The notes beneath the pieces were generated by a model that did no database searches, was not told the DNA's origin, and was given only the letters and a program-made list of their open reading frames with translations. The position numbers and the translations under genes are program-made. From contig NW_023998426.1 of NCBI RefSeq assembly GCF_014805625.2, positions 2,647,263 to 2,711,262 of the forward strand: a stretch of DNA of 64,000 nucleotides, read 5' to 3'. Below are positions 1 to 12,148 of the stretch, piece after piece. The stretch is from Glossina fuscipes (Eukaryota > Arthropoda > Insecta > Diptera > Glossinidae). Numbering within the stretch: the stretch's first letter is position 1; every line of letters begins with the position of its first letter.

Positions 1-240
1 AGGAGTACATGGAAAGATGAACGAAGAAAACAGCGGAATGGGGTAATAAATACACGGATGGAACAAGTAAATGGCAGAAATTTTGGCGGAGAGATGGACA
101 CACGGGCAGATGAGTAAATGAAAAGATGAATAAGTCGAAGAGTGGCCAAGTAAACACAAGAATGGAATGATTAAAGAATAGGCCATTCGGAACTCAAATG
201 GCCGCAGAGATAAACTAGTGATGGGATGATGAGTGGACTT
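1..240. repeat. Purine-rich degenerate repeat tract
   Basis: The plus strand is strikingly rich in purines. Words such as GATGAA, AATGGA and GATGAG recur at irregular spacing, which looks like a decayed short-unit minisatellite. There is no long open frame and no recognised element. The tract enters from outside the window, so its full length is unknown. Confidence 0.35.
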
Positions 241-3200
241 TCACATGATCTTTTTTAAATATTTTTTAAGTTTTCAAGCTTCACTAACTATATATTTTGA
301 CATACATATACATAAGAGTAACTAAAAAGCATGTTATTAGATCCAGTTTACGTACCTGTACGTTTTCGCTTGTCGATCTATATATGATTAAAAAAAAAAT
401 ATCATACATCTCTCTTGTGTTATATATGGTTATTTGCCATAGCGTAAATCGTTTAGCTAATTACCTCATTCAAACATTTTATAGTTTATACACACCGCAT
501 ACATATATAAGTATGGTTTAATTAACATTGATTGGCAATGTCCTGATATTTCAGAATTTTCAGATTTTCATAATAATTTAAATACATGTGTGTATACAGT
601 AGAGTTTCGCATAAACGCGAAATCGTTTCCTTTCCAATTATCTTCATCGCTGAAAACAAATTTTGCTAAGGCGTTAAGGCATTTAAAAGAGAGGTAACCG
701 CAGAATGCGCATTGATCTTAAGCACTGTTTTGTGTAAGGTGCGCTAAGGTAAGTACAAGGGTGTAAGTGTAGGTAATATTTATTATTTTGGATAAATTTT
801 CAACATTAGCTCTACTTTGTAGACAAAATGATCTGCGATATCTGAACGTCACCTCGCCTGGGCTTACGACCTTCTACATGCATGTACTTATTAATATGCG
901 GCTTTCATAAAGAATCATCAACTGGTATACAAACCGTGAAAAAAAATGCAAAACAATTTTTTCATATATGTATGTGAAGTTATATTAATTTTCTAAACAA
1001 AGCCGCCAATGGTCCAATGCACAAATTTTATTGACGTTTATGAAAATTTAAACATGAACTAGTGGTGGTAGGTATGTACGATAAGCGCTCTATATGAGTA
1101 CAAATGCAGCGAGGGCTACAACTTAAAGTATGTTTACAGACAGATTTTTAAGTTTGAATATAAAAATAAATATTAAAAAAAATTAAATTTTTATTTTTTT
1201 ATTTTTGTATTGAGAAGGATTTATAGAGGAATTCCGAAAGTGAATGTAAAGAAAAGTCACTTGCTGGGTAACCCTATAAATACATATATAATCGAATTTT
1301 TTGTAGAAAATTATGAAATGTTTGATCAAAGCTTTCAGATCATAGTTGCAGTAGTCATGCACGGACTTACTTCTTACGTATTAGCTGCATATTCTGCAGC
1401 TGCATATATAACGCGATCGACATGAACTACGAGGTAATCGAGGGGCATGCAGACCGAGCGACCGAGAACAAAAGAATGTAAATGATGTAAATAGCGTAAT
1501 CAATATTTTGATAGCACACTTTTCAGGAGCGTTCTTCGATTTTATTAAAAGTATAGACATGTGACTTAGTTAGTTGAACTTGAAGATATGCAATACATAG
1601 GAAAGGTTCACTACAATCTCCTAGTGCAAGCTTGCAGTTTAAAGTTGGATTATATTAAAGAAGTCACTGGTTGGGACTTCCGTTAACAATCATATTACCT
1701 GTATACGGTAATGAAATGGTAACCTCGTAGTTGGAACCATCGCTAAGGCGGCATGAAACAAGCAATTCCCGAGTCTACGGGTTTACATAAAAGCAACGAT
1801 AGCGGCAGGGATAAAAGCTACGTGTTTCATACCGGCACCAATAACTCAGTACATAAGCAATTTAAATAAAGGTTTTTAATACCAATTTTTACACGGACAC
1901 GTTTAACCCCAACATCCAATAAGAGGGAAGAGGGAAGGTGGGTGCATTGGGAATTAAAACACTATCCCTGATTGGATTTATTCTTCCTGAAAACAGGACA
2001 CCTTTTAGTAAATGCTCCGACGAACGAAGGGCATATTTAAGAAAGGTTTCAGTTGATATTAAAAAAAAAAGTTTGTGTTTGCAATTTTTTAGACCATGTA
2101 GACCAAATTTCAGAGCTTGGGTCTCCTACATTTGATAGAGATAAGATTAACTGCATCTAAGCCTTTGAACTAGGACTGTTACCAAAATTTTTACTGTGGG
2201 GTCTTTTACTAAGGCGCTCACAATGATTTATTTAAGAGATTTTCCAAGTTTTTATCTTATACGAGAACTTTAAAAGATAAAATGGCTCCAAATTATGGTC
2301 AAGATATTTCAAAAATCTTTCCTCGACTTAATAATGAATTTTTTTTTTCATAGTAAGTAATAGATTATAATCGGTTTTAAAAGTAGATTAAAATCTCATG
2401 TTAACAACTGATGCGCAGACAAGTGCGATAGAGTTTTCCATAAAAGGTTTAATCTTAAAACTTCGTTCTCTGCCTAAATTAATAATAATAGTAAAGCGCT
2501 ACCAATTGAGGATTCCAAGTCGAATCTGGAAACCAGTGTAGGGCATTTGGAAAGGATATAGGAGTGGAAAAGGCCAGGAACCTAAAGACGAAGATGAAAC
2601 CTACGTTGAGGGCAAATTGAAGCCAGATATCGTTAAAGAGATTCGGAAGGAATACGCCATCAGGGCAGATTACTTATAAGGCAGTAGAGATAGATGGAGG
2701 GGGTTGAAGGGATTGAAGGGCGTTTACATGACTCGACACCTCAGGGAAGTACTCATTACACCGATAGCAAGAAGAAGCGCATCGGCCGTGGGAACGGTAA
2801 AAAGGAAAGGTAAGATGATGCAGGAAGGGATAGAAAAAGTCGCGTCATAATATTGTCTTTGGTTTCTATCAATGGTGAACTTTCGAAAAGTCTCACAGAG
2901 CATCAGTCACGCCATCTGAAAAGCTGTCCCATCTAATATGAGCTCATATACACTTCCGAACTCTTTCTTGGAATACCATTTAAATCTAAACAAATCATTA
3001 GTGAATACAACACTGCCTGTCTACTTAGATACTATCTATACCGTATACAAGATCAAAAATTGTAATAAAATTTGAAGCAAAACTCAAACTTACGGATGCT
3101 AAAGAGGAAAGACGAACATGAGAACGAAAGTTGACATGGCGTTGTCAAAAGTCATAACTAATTGGTAAAGGTGCACACAGGAATTAAGGAAAGAAGAATA

Positions 3201-3329
3201 TTGCAGTTAAATACTAGCCTTTGCAAACTTTTACCGCAGAACCACAACATTTTATAGCGATCTAAAAGCCATAGGTAAATGCGGCAGTATCCGAACAGGA
3301 GCGAGGAACTTAATAATTGTGATAGTGTG
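241..3329. other. AT-rich non-coding stretch, no gene recognised
   Basis: Only short open frames occur, most without an ATG and with AT-driven composition. A locally GC-richer patch at about 2470-2860 has one short readable segment (KPDIVKEIRKEYAIRADYL, near 2620-2680) ended by a stop. It may be a scrap of a decayed element, but I cannot name it. Nothing else is supportable. Confidence 0.5.
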
Positions 3330-3735
3330 ACCAGTGTAAAAGGAATGTATGCTTTAGACAGTGGAGATAGTTGAAATAGTTCCGATAGCTTAACTAATTC
3401 AGATAGTTTAAGTACTTTAGACATTTCAGGAAATTCTAGTTCTTTCGAGAGCATAGGTGGCTCATATAACTTAGATAGTTTATATAGTGTAAATAATTTT
3501 AGTAGTTCAGATAGTTTGGACAATTAAGACTGTTTAGGTAGCTTGCTTAACTGAGTTAGTTTACATAGTTTAAATAGTGCGGATAGTTCAAATAGCTTGG
3601 ATAGAGCAGATATTTTTAGATAGAATGTAAAATTTAGTCAGTTGAGATATTTTAGACAATTCCGATAGCTTACATCATTCAGACAGTTTAGTTACTTTGA
3701 ACATTTCAGGGGGTTTCAACAGTTCATGAAACTTA
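3330..3735. repeat. Decamer minisatellite, block 1
   Basis: The sequence is built from variants of a roughly 10-bp unit such as GATAGTTNAA/TTAGATAGTT, repeated tens of times with point changes. A higher-order unit is superimposed: about 65 bp starting near 3364 recurs near 3645, with CCGATAGCTTA at 3382 and again at 3662, giving a period of about 280 bp. The minus-strand frame through it, with LSEL/KLSEL-like runs, is a product of the repeat and not a gene. Confidence 0.7.
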
Positions 3736-3739
3736 AATA

Positions 3740-4575
3740 TTAAACACTTGCATGTCTTTTGATCATTCTTACACTTAAAAAACTCATTCACTAAGAAAAA
3801 TTATTTCAATATAGTTTAATAAAAATATTTTCCTCCATTTTCCATAATATTTTCCTATCTTTCTGACAGCAAGGCGATACCGTGTCGAAAGAATAATGTT
3901 CATGTCAAACTTCAACGCCATGTCCTTGCCCACATTTGCAACGTGTGGGCGAACATTATCATTCAAGAGAATGGCTTTGTCTCTGTTAGCCGTTATTGCT
4001 GCTTTTTTTTTTTTTCTACAACAATACATCAAATTGTGCAATTGTCGTTGGACATCTGCAATAACAGTTTCATTCGGTTTTAGCAGCCCGTAATGCACTA
4101 CACTTTACTGATGCCACCGTATGCACTGGGAAACTTTGGTGGTAGGAATATTCCGCTTCGATGTCGATGGACTAACCCAAAACTTTTTAGGCTTGGGATT
4201 GTCGTAGTGGACCCATGTTTCATCGCCAGTCACATTATGTCGCAGACAGCTCTTCTTTTTTGCCTCGGTAGGCAATGAAACCGCGACGTCAACACGCTTG
4301 GAAATGCCACTTTCAGTCAATTCGTATGGCAGCCACTTTCCGCTGTTTTGGATCTTTCCCATTGCATGTAAACGTCTGGAAGCAGAGAGTTTTTTTTGGG
4401 AGTTTGAGCTAGACTCTCGGCCAATAACTCAATAATACTAAATGGAAAACTGTTGTCTTATGCAGAGAAAGATTCAAATCATCGAACTTAACCGTTTTGT
4501 AAATTGATACTGTTGCATTACTTTATCATTTTCATCAATCGCTGATCAAAATGCATGCAGACACCTTAGTCTATT
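3740..4575 (-). mobile_element. Mariner remnant (mauritiana/irritans-like), minus strand
   Basis: Two overlapping minus-strand frames (4362-4105 and 4098-3784) carry mariner transposase. The segments are, in order: HAMGKIQNSGKWLPYELTE, the first catalytic motif VTGDETWVHYDNPKPKKFW, VHYGLLKPNET, and the second-aspartate motif ILLNDNVRPHVA. Upstream similarity (LAESLAQT, near 4440) continues in another frame. The third-aspartate block (YSPDLAPSDYHLF type) is not seen, and there are frameshifts plus a poly-A run inside the coding part near 4005-4020. It is a dead copy. It separates two blocks of one decamer minisatellite, so it probably inserted there; the element ends are estimated from the edges of the minisatellite. 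Confidence 0.8.
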
Positions 4576-4835
4576 TACTTTAAAAAATGTAGATAGTTAG
4601 TAGGGTAGTTGAGATAGCTGAAATAGTTTAGATGGTTCGCTTCGATGTATTACTTTATATAGTTAAGACGAAAGATAGATTAGATAGATAATTTGCTTAA
4701 TTGACTTAGTTTGGCGTAGTAAATACTGCGGACAGTTGAGATAATTTGAAGAGTTGAGTTACTATAGTTTAGCTTGTCAATAGCTTAGATAGCTTAAATA
4801 GTTCAAATAGCTCAACGAATTTCGGAAAGTTTAAA
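4576..4835. repeat. Decamer minisatellite, block 2
   Basis: This is the same TAGATAGTT-type decamer repeat as the block at 3330-3735. A segment near 4690-4750 (TTGCTTAATTGACTTAG, then AAATACTGCGGACAGTT) matches 3541-3600 with scattered changes, which shows that the two blocks are one array now split by the mariner remnant. Confidence 0.65.
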
Positions 4836-5239
4836 TGGAGCTTATTTTTGCGCAAATATTTGGCGAACAGGGACATTGTTAGCTTCGAAATTATCAACTT
4901 GTGCCGTAAGTTAAGATAGACCGTCCTTAATTAAAATTTCCAAAGCCTATTTCTATACGCACTTATGATATAAAAAAGTCAGTATACTCTACGGGATGAG
5001 AAGAGAATAAAAGTTTCATTCATAATTTAAAATGCGGCCGTAAACTATGTTATATATATTTATTTTTTTTTCACATAGTTTCACATTCAAAACTGAAATC
5101 GTGCTTATGCCAGACTAGAAGAGTTAAATTCAATTTGCACCGCATACGGACAACGTAAAATATTTCAAATGAAAGATAAATGTACCTAAATATACACGCA
5201 TACACACAAACACAACCGCTTATGTTTGTTTGCAAATTG
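4836..5239. other. Non-coding, nothing recognised
   Basis: AT-rich sequence with no ORF of note and no repeat signature that I can identify. Confidence 0.4.
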
Positions 5240-5511
5240 TGTTGGCGCGCGCGTGTGTGTGTGTGTATGTGTAAGTGCATATGAGAATGCAATTCACATT
5301 CATTTATGTACATACTTAACGTCATTTAACATATTTTATTTTTGTTATTTTAACACCTTTGTGTCTGTTACTCTATGTTTTTGTTTTTTGCTTTAATTAT
5401 AACCATACAGACCGCTCAATGATCAATGCTTTACCTGAATTGTTTTTACTATATATTTTTCTAATGTTTGTTTATATATTTTGATGTTTTAGTTTTTTTC
5501 TCTTTCACGCT

Positions 5512-5542
<31 letters not shown>

Positions 5543-5896
5543 CATATATATATAAATATCACTCTTTTTAGTCTAAATAAAATAAATATTTATATAGTTT
5601 TTCCAATTTTTCCTGCTCCATGCATAGCTACAGAGTGGTTGCTATATGTGTTAGTGTAAATGTTGTGACTAAAATGCTATGTGAAATAATTCTTCACAAA
5701 TATATATCTATATATATAAATGGATATGAATTTGTATATTCCGTAAAAGCAATTTATTATTTATATCATCAGTCGTTGTTGTTGTTGTTGTTGTTTGTAT
5801 GTAAAACTGTGAAAATATTTATTCTCTATCTACAACATTTACATTAACATTGTTTCGACTGACGTAATGCATTGCTAACGCTTGCCTTAATGATTC

Positions 5897-5929
<33 letters not shown>

Positions 5930-6560
5930 CAATAAATAAATAAAACAGAAGAAAGAAAGCCTTAAGGTAATGTTCAAGAGCTTTCAGCCATAGGTACCTT
6001 TTACAACGACGACTTTGCTTTTTATTTCTTTTTATTATTTCTTTAAAATAACTTACTATGCATGTCTACAATTCGAAGATTATTATGTGCATGTATGTAA
6101 CATTTGCCCGTGAAGTTAGCTAGCTAGTTGGCTAGTCAAACGCTTTTGCTTTTGGTTATAGAATGATACGGCATATGCAAATTAGAAATGTACCGACGAG
6201 AGCGAGGAAGCGTCGTAGCACACGCCATACTCAAAAACTTGGCAGAGTCAACTTTAAGCAACAAAATCAGCAGCAGCAGCAGCAGCAGCAACAGGGACTA
6301 GCGCCCCCCCCCCCCCAACCAAAAAAAAAAAAAAAAAAAAGACAACAACAATAACAACGGTATCTACCTCAACTGTAATAATAATCATGGCGCATTAATA
6401 TTTCTAAACGCTTAAGGTCATTTGCAGGTTTTAGAATGCGATAAGTGCTTACTTTAGTTTTCATAGAAGAAGAAAAAAACACAAAAAAAAGGAGAAGAAA
6501 ACAAAAACATATCAATAAAAAGAGCTTCTGTTCGAATCTTTAATACCCACCACCGGCGAG
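5240..6560. repeat. Simple-repeat-rich host non-coding DNA
   Basis: The stretch holds (GC/GT)n at 5245-5272, (TA)n at 5514-5554, (GTT)n near 5772-5795, poly-A at 5901-5929, (CAG)n at 6268-6289, poly-C at 6304-6316 and poly-A at 6321-6340. A 63-codon frame at 6163-6354 encodes RARKRR, poly-Q and then PPPP and KKKKKK. It opens with a basic, non-repetitive 36-residue part but has no splice or homology support, so it is not called a gene. The texture fits conserved intronic or intergenic dipteran DNA. Confidence 0.6.
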
Positions 6561-8800
6561 ATATTCTAGATAAGTTGTTAGATATATATTTTTTTTTTGT
6601 GTAATAGGTCTACAAAGCAACTCTCTACGTCATCTTATACAATTCATCTGATTTAGGTGTATATAGCTTGGACTTTGGTTTGATGTATATGACGTAAGTT
6701 TCACTTATTTATAAACTATCGTCGAATATGTATCGTAGTGTAGAGCATAAAGTCATAAATGTCAACAAAACAGCATTTGCGGCGGCGTTGCATGTTATTT
6801 TGTTTGAAATTGGAAAAATATGCAACTTAAGCTGCGTATACGATTAAATTGGGCTGAGGTAAAAATTCACTAAAGTTATGGAATCGATAGAAAATGGTTT
6901 GGCGTAAGGAACTTTAAATTCGAAAACGATGAGAATTAGGATGCGTCCGTCGATTCCCAGCAAAATTAACCCAGAAAGTGATCTTCAACTTGAACTGGAG
7001 AAATTTCTCAATTAAAGCATATTCTCCTTCACGCCGGTGTTCTACCCATTAACATTGCTTCAGTTCGATACACTCATATTTAGCAGAGCAGTTAAGGATC
7101 TCCGAAAATGAATTTATGAAAATTTCGCCTAGAAATCGGCAAGTTTCTACCGCGAGGTCGTCCATAAGCTACCAGATAAATGACAAAAGACCATTGCTAA
7201 TGATGGTGGCTACCTCGATTCATAAACTTTCCAACAAATATATTTTCAATAATGTTGAATGTCATCAAAATATATCGAGAACGTTTTTTGTGGACCTAAT
7301 ATATAATAACCCAGTACTTTGATATCACTGCTTGACTGGAGATAGAGTTTAAAAGAATTTTTCCTCCGTCACTTCTTTCAGAAAGTTATGGATGTTTCTT
7401 ATGTTATAAGCGCCATACAAGGGAAGAATTGCTAAGTTTTTTTACCTTACATTTCATTAAGCGGCTACTCCTGATAATTTTATTTGCTGATTGTGCCAAA
7501 GGTTACTCTACGACATGCAAAATATCCGCTTAATCGATAATAGTAATGTAAAAGCAAAAAATTTTAGGTGATTTTCTCAAATTTATTTACACGAAAAAAC
7601 AATCAATGAATTTAAGCGAGTTTTTTTTGCAAATGTTCGCTAAAGGCTTTCAATGAGTTTCTCAAAATAAAACAAAGGTATAGCAACTCTCGCAAAAAAA
7701 ACAACAATTTATTGCTGATAGCACTTCCTTGACCGTACACTTCGCAAGTTTGTATCTAAAATGAAAAACAAAGAAAAACAGGAACAAATGCTTAAAATAT
7801 TTATAAACAGTATGTGGATTAAGGTTTTACGAAGAGGTGTTCGCCTTTTTCAAAAATTTTACATAATTGTGGCCTAAGTAGCCATGCCCCACCGGTCTGC
7901 TTCAGACCTTCTGATCCCTTAGCTTGCCTTAGATACGTTCATATTATATCTAAGACATCATAAGCTTCAATATTTTTTTTTACATGCCTCGTAAAGAGCT
8001 CCATTTATTTTAACAAGTCCACTAACTAAGCGTATTAATAACAAACCGTTTCTTTAAAGATCTCTCTTACCTAAGTTGTCTAAGTGAAAATCGACTCAAT
8101 TCATTTTGACTTTCGCTACAGATGCAGACGGCCATAATTTAAAAGGTTTTTACAATAAGAGTGACCGTGGAAAGCGGGATGCTTCCACCTCGGTTTTCTA
8201 TTCGATAGTAATTAATTCCGCAATTGTCATACGCCTCGGCCAGTTAATCTAATCTAAACATATTCTTTCGGATAGTTATTTGGCGGAGGGTTTTCACGCA
8301 CGGTTTGCTACGAACGAAGTGCAATCCTCTTTTCCTCTACGCGCGTAATTTGCTTTGGGAATCGATAAACGATCATATACGAAGTCACTTGATATAACTT
8401 CGAAAGTTATTATATCCTTCCATTTCTATCTTGGTCCTGATCTTAAACAAATATAAAACAGCAAACCCAGCGTCGATGGTATTTAGCTAATTGTATATCC
8501 AGACGGTGAACTCTACGCCGAAACAGCTTAACCTAAGTGGAGGAGCAATATTAACTTCAGACATTGGTTCTCACAACATATAGTCAGGAGCATACGATTT
8601 TTGGGAAATTGGCTTAAAATGACTTAAAAACAATTAAAAACAATTTAAAGCAACTAAAAAATTATAATGGGCCACTTTGCTTAATGCAGTTATTCATATA
8701 GGGGTTTTCAAAAAAAGACATTGTATGGGAAGTGGCCGTCCTTGGGCGACAACAAGTGGGTGTACTAAAGCTCACCACATTATCTCAAAAATTGAGAACT
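6561..8800. other. AT-rich non-coding stretch
   Basis: Short, mostly non-ATG frames only. I see no transposase, RT or RNA signature. Lysine/asparagine-coding A-rich words near 8593-8665 (AAAACAATTAA variants) look like a minor decayed repeat. Confidence 0.4.
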
Positions 8801-8810
8801 GTTTCTTGAA

Positions 8811-8931
8811 CATAACAATACGTGGGCAGACATCACATGGACTAAATAAACGAGCAAGCTTAGATTCAGATTCAGAAAATGATTTTGATTCGATCAATAT
8901 AATAAAAGGTGGGTCTATCTCCTTCTGAGTC
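8811..8931 (-). repeat. (GTCY)n-type dispersed repeat (mini-me/DINE-1-like), fragment
   Basis: In reverse orientation the segment has the signature shared by several loci here: a GGCAGAC tract, then a CGATTCAGAAAATGATTTTG core with inverted symmetry, then a GGTGGGTCTATCTCCTTCTGAG flank. Similar cores occur at 43109-43131 and 55065-55095. Assignment to the mini-me/DINE-1 class rests on the (GTCY)n tract and is inference. Confidence 0.4.
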
Positions 8932-10799
8932 CTTCTGAGTGCTGTATACAATCATTTAAAAAAAGGCCACAAACTCGATAAAAAGTAAAGCAATCAAAAG
9001 TATGCTACGCCCCATATGTCCTCTATAAGCGATGTTCGGACCCCCTATGGGAATATTTATTTTTTATATTGATTTATGTAGTATAATATTAGACTGAAGG
9101 TCTCACTGAAATTTGAGCCCATCGGTTGAGACTTTGAAAACGCTTCCAATGCGGGCAGTTCGAGAAACATAATATAATTTGGAGAAAAATGTTTCAGGAA
9201 AGCTTCAAGCTCTCTTATGTATGGAATTGATTTCAATCAAAAATCGACCTTTTTCGGGTGACATCAACAATTTTACTTGCATGAAAACTTTTTTACATCA
9301 TTTTTGAATATTTAGCGAATTGTTTAAGACAATAAAAGGACTCCCTCGTTGAGTAAGTTTCTTAATTACAAAAAATATGCTTACATCAGAAAACTATTTG
9401 ATCGGAATCGATTCTCAATTAAGACGAAATTGTATGTAAAAATAGTGCACAGTAGCGAAACGTTCAATGAAACAAACCGATCCAGTTGATTATGTGACAA
9501 ATAAAGTGGATGCTCTAAGCCTTACCATGCTCAAATGTCAATTGCACAGGGTGACGACGTTTCTTGAAAGTTCCGAAAATAATCTAAAAAAATGTTAGCA
9601 TCACCTTGCACCAGAATTTCACTTCAAAACTTCAACTTCACGGGAAGATATATCTAAAAATTTATCTGTGCATTCACTTCAGACTTTGTGGCCGCTAGAG
9701 CTTCTTTCTTAAGACCATTACCAACGCTGTAGTGTTTACCAGAAATATTACATTTTACTCATCATCAAAAGTGGTCGTCAACCTTCGGGGCAAACTACTT
9801 TGTATTTGTATTCAGAAAAACTTAGTTTAATGATTTAATTTATATCGCATTTGTATTAAACTGCTTCAGCTATTTATCTTAGTCACTGTATGCCTTTCTT
9901 TAACTCTTTTTTCAATCGCAAATTATTTAATTTGATTGCGTTCACTTACGTTTATTTTTTATTTTTTTTATTTCTTTTTTTCAGTGATTTTCTTTCCTTT
10001 TTATTTATACATGAATTGTTACAAACACAATAACAAGATGGGAAAGCCTATCATTAGTAGATATAGGAAAAAGATGAAAAAACGTTAACTTGTAGATACC
10101 AGCGTTTCACTAACTACTTTCCTTTTTTCCCTTTTGCTCTTCTTCTGTCACTTTTTTTTCTCTTTGGGTGAACGGAATAAAATTTTTTGAAAATCTTAGT
10201 CGCGACAAAAGAGTGCTTGAACAACCAAAACATCATATGATTGTTTAGTTTTTACAGTAAGTGACTATAAAAATTGTCCACCATCCGTCCGGTCTTGTTT
10301 ATTATTTAGAAAAATCGATTGGAAAAATTAAGATAAAATCCATTAATTGCTTTCTTATTCGCTACGACTCTAAATCATCCTGCATCAAGGCATATTAAGT
10401 TTGTCCGGATATATGCAATACTCAGAGCGTCTTCCTGAATCGATTTAACACTGGGTTTACGGGCGTTTTTTATATACCTATCTCTACGAACACACGTCAA
10501 TTTCACGCATGAACGACTACATATAACAACATTTAGAAAGCAATGTAGTTACGCAGTAAGTAGTAGTAAAAAATGAAAATCTGATACATATATAGTTTCA
10601 TATATATTTATGAAAAGTTTTTGTTATTCAATAATTTCATTACTCATTATTTCAATACTCTACATCCACTTTGCGCATCTTTTACGCGAATACTCAATTT
10701 GTTTGTACATTTTTCGCAGACAACCTTTTCACTTAGTAAAAACAAGTATTCCCGCGTCTTTTACAAAAGCCAATTTGGCAAGTCTTGCGTTCTTCCGAA
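8932..10799. other. AT-rich non-coding stretch
   Basis: No recognised gene. T-rich tracts lie at 9950-9985 and 10105-10165. Short frames near 10610-10810 overlap in two phases and look random. The left end of the neighbouring piggyBac-like remnant may reach a little below 10800, but I could not find its inverted repeat. Confidence 0.4.
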
Positions 10800-11163
10800 C
10801 TAAGAGGTGACGGGTTATTAAAATAATAAGTTTTTAATATTTTTTCTTCAATTGAAAAAGAAATTCCTTTCTGGATAATTTTGATCCAGTACACTCTATC
10901 TATAAGATGCAAGCCTTTATTGCCACTAGAATGTCTGGAGAGACCATCAAAAAAATGCTGCTTTGGTGATATATTTGCGAACCATTTGCTCTACTACGTC
11001 AAACTTTGTCTATTATTTCTGTGGTATTCTGTGGTCTTTCATTGTCTTTTATTGTTTTAAAAGTATGCTTCAACCGCCTGAGTGTTCGAGTAGGCAAGAG
11101 TATCGACTAGCAACTCAATGATCGTATGGATTGAAATTTCAAATGTGGTAGAGTTTTTTATTT

Positions 11164-11209
<46 letters not shown>

Positions 11210-12148
11210 GTATGCTTAGTAGTTAGTAACACCACCTTAAGATTTGACTTACTCTTATAGGTGTTGAGTATACATTTCCCTGATTTATAACGTTCCGAAG
11301 AATACAACTTCATCTTATCTTTCTTGATTTTTACTGGCTTTGGAAGTACTCTCTTGTCGGCTCGAATAGTTCCAAATTAACCGGTTCTTTTTGCAACTAA
11401 CTTTTCAGCCAGAGGAATACTGGCGAAAATATTATCCTTAGGTGTATTTCTGCATTAACGAAGATACGGTTCGGCTAACTTTAAAAGTACAAATTTGCCA
11501 AAGGGGGTTGAAGTTCGCGTATCATCCGTACTTAAGGAAGGGAATCCATTCCTAAAGTATATAGATTGAACATCTATTGCCAACCAAACGTTATTTGACT
11601 TATTTCGCATATATTGTGTGAATTTGCAGCGGGTTTTAGCAGGGAACAGTTGCTCATCTGTTGAAATATCTTGGTGAAGTTTATAACAGCATTGATTATT
11701 GTGTATAAATTGATTCCATATTTCGGATATCATTGCAAATTTGTCGGTAGGTAAACGTTTATCTCGTTCTGCTTTTTTTATCAAATCGGACGAATCGAAG
11801 AATTTCCATGAATTCATCTGTGGGCATTGTATTGGGAAAAAAGCTCGTCCTCATTCCTTGGACCACAAATAAAAAGCAATTAGCGAATTTGCTTCTTACG
11901 CTTCCCTGGCGTACAAATTCCCAATAAACGCAAGTAACTTCGTGGTTGAAATCATCCAGTGGAGTTTGGTACACCGACATGTTTTGGCTCAAGAATGAAT
12001 TATCTGGATGCGGCCACTTTTCCGTATATAAAGATATATTTTGAGAAGTCCTTATGTGAATAAATGTATTAAATGATGGGCCATTTGATGGTGAGGCACT
12101 ATAGTATTCTTTCTTGTTCTCTTTAAAAAAATTTTTTTTCCATTTCAT
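10800..12148 (-). pseudogene. piggyBac-like transposase, broken, with nested SINE
   Basis: Reading the minus strand from 12148, the order of a piggyBac (DDE_Tnp_1_7) transposase is followed. There is an N-terminal block (NMSVYQTPLDDF), then MPTDEFMEILRFVRFDKKS, then in a second frame DKRLPTDKFAMISEIWNQFI, the DISTDEQLFPAKTRCKFTQY motif, and FASIPLAEKLVAKRT near 11400. RADKRVLPKPVKIKKDKMKL follows near 11330, then YKSKSNLKVVLLTTKH. A short element then interrupts it (11059-11217), after which the domain resumes as NDNERPQ/TKFDVVEQMVRKYITKAAFF and SRKEFLFQL (to about 10850). At least three frameshifts and several in-frame stops show that it is dead. It would have cut and pasted at TTAA sites. 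No terminal repeats were identified. Confidence 0.85.
11071..11205 (+). mobile_element. SINE-A copy 1, inserted in piggyBac remnant
   Basis: This is a tRNA-like short retroposon. It starts with CCGCCTGAGTGTTCGAGTAG (an A-box-like segment resembling tRNA-Ser/Leu), continues with GACTAGCAACTCAATGATCG, has a decayed B-box region, GGTAGAGTTTTT, and ends in a (ATA)n tail (11166-11205). It is flanked by a perfect 12-bp direct repeat AAAAGTATGCTT at 11059-11070 and 11206-11217, the hallmark of target-primed insertion. Removing the element and one repeat rejoins the transposase reading (TTKHTF then KTIKDNE). Confidence 0.85.

Noticed and set aside
3158..3523. 121-codon minus frame with LSEL/KLSEL repeats
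   Set aside because: It is the translation of a decamer minisatellite; repeat units change the frame and there is no start context.
3896..4278. Plus-strand frames opposite the mariner
   Set aside because: Antisense shadows of transposase sequence.
8677..8928. 83-codon ORF with DSDSENDFDS
   Set aside because: The acidic end is the hairpin core of a (GTCY)n dispersed repeat.
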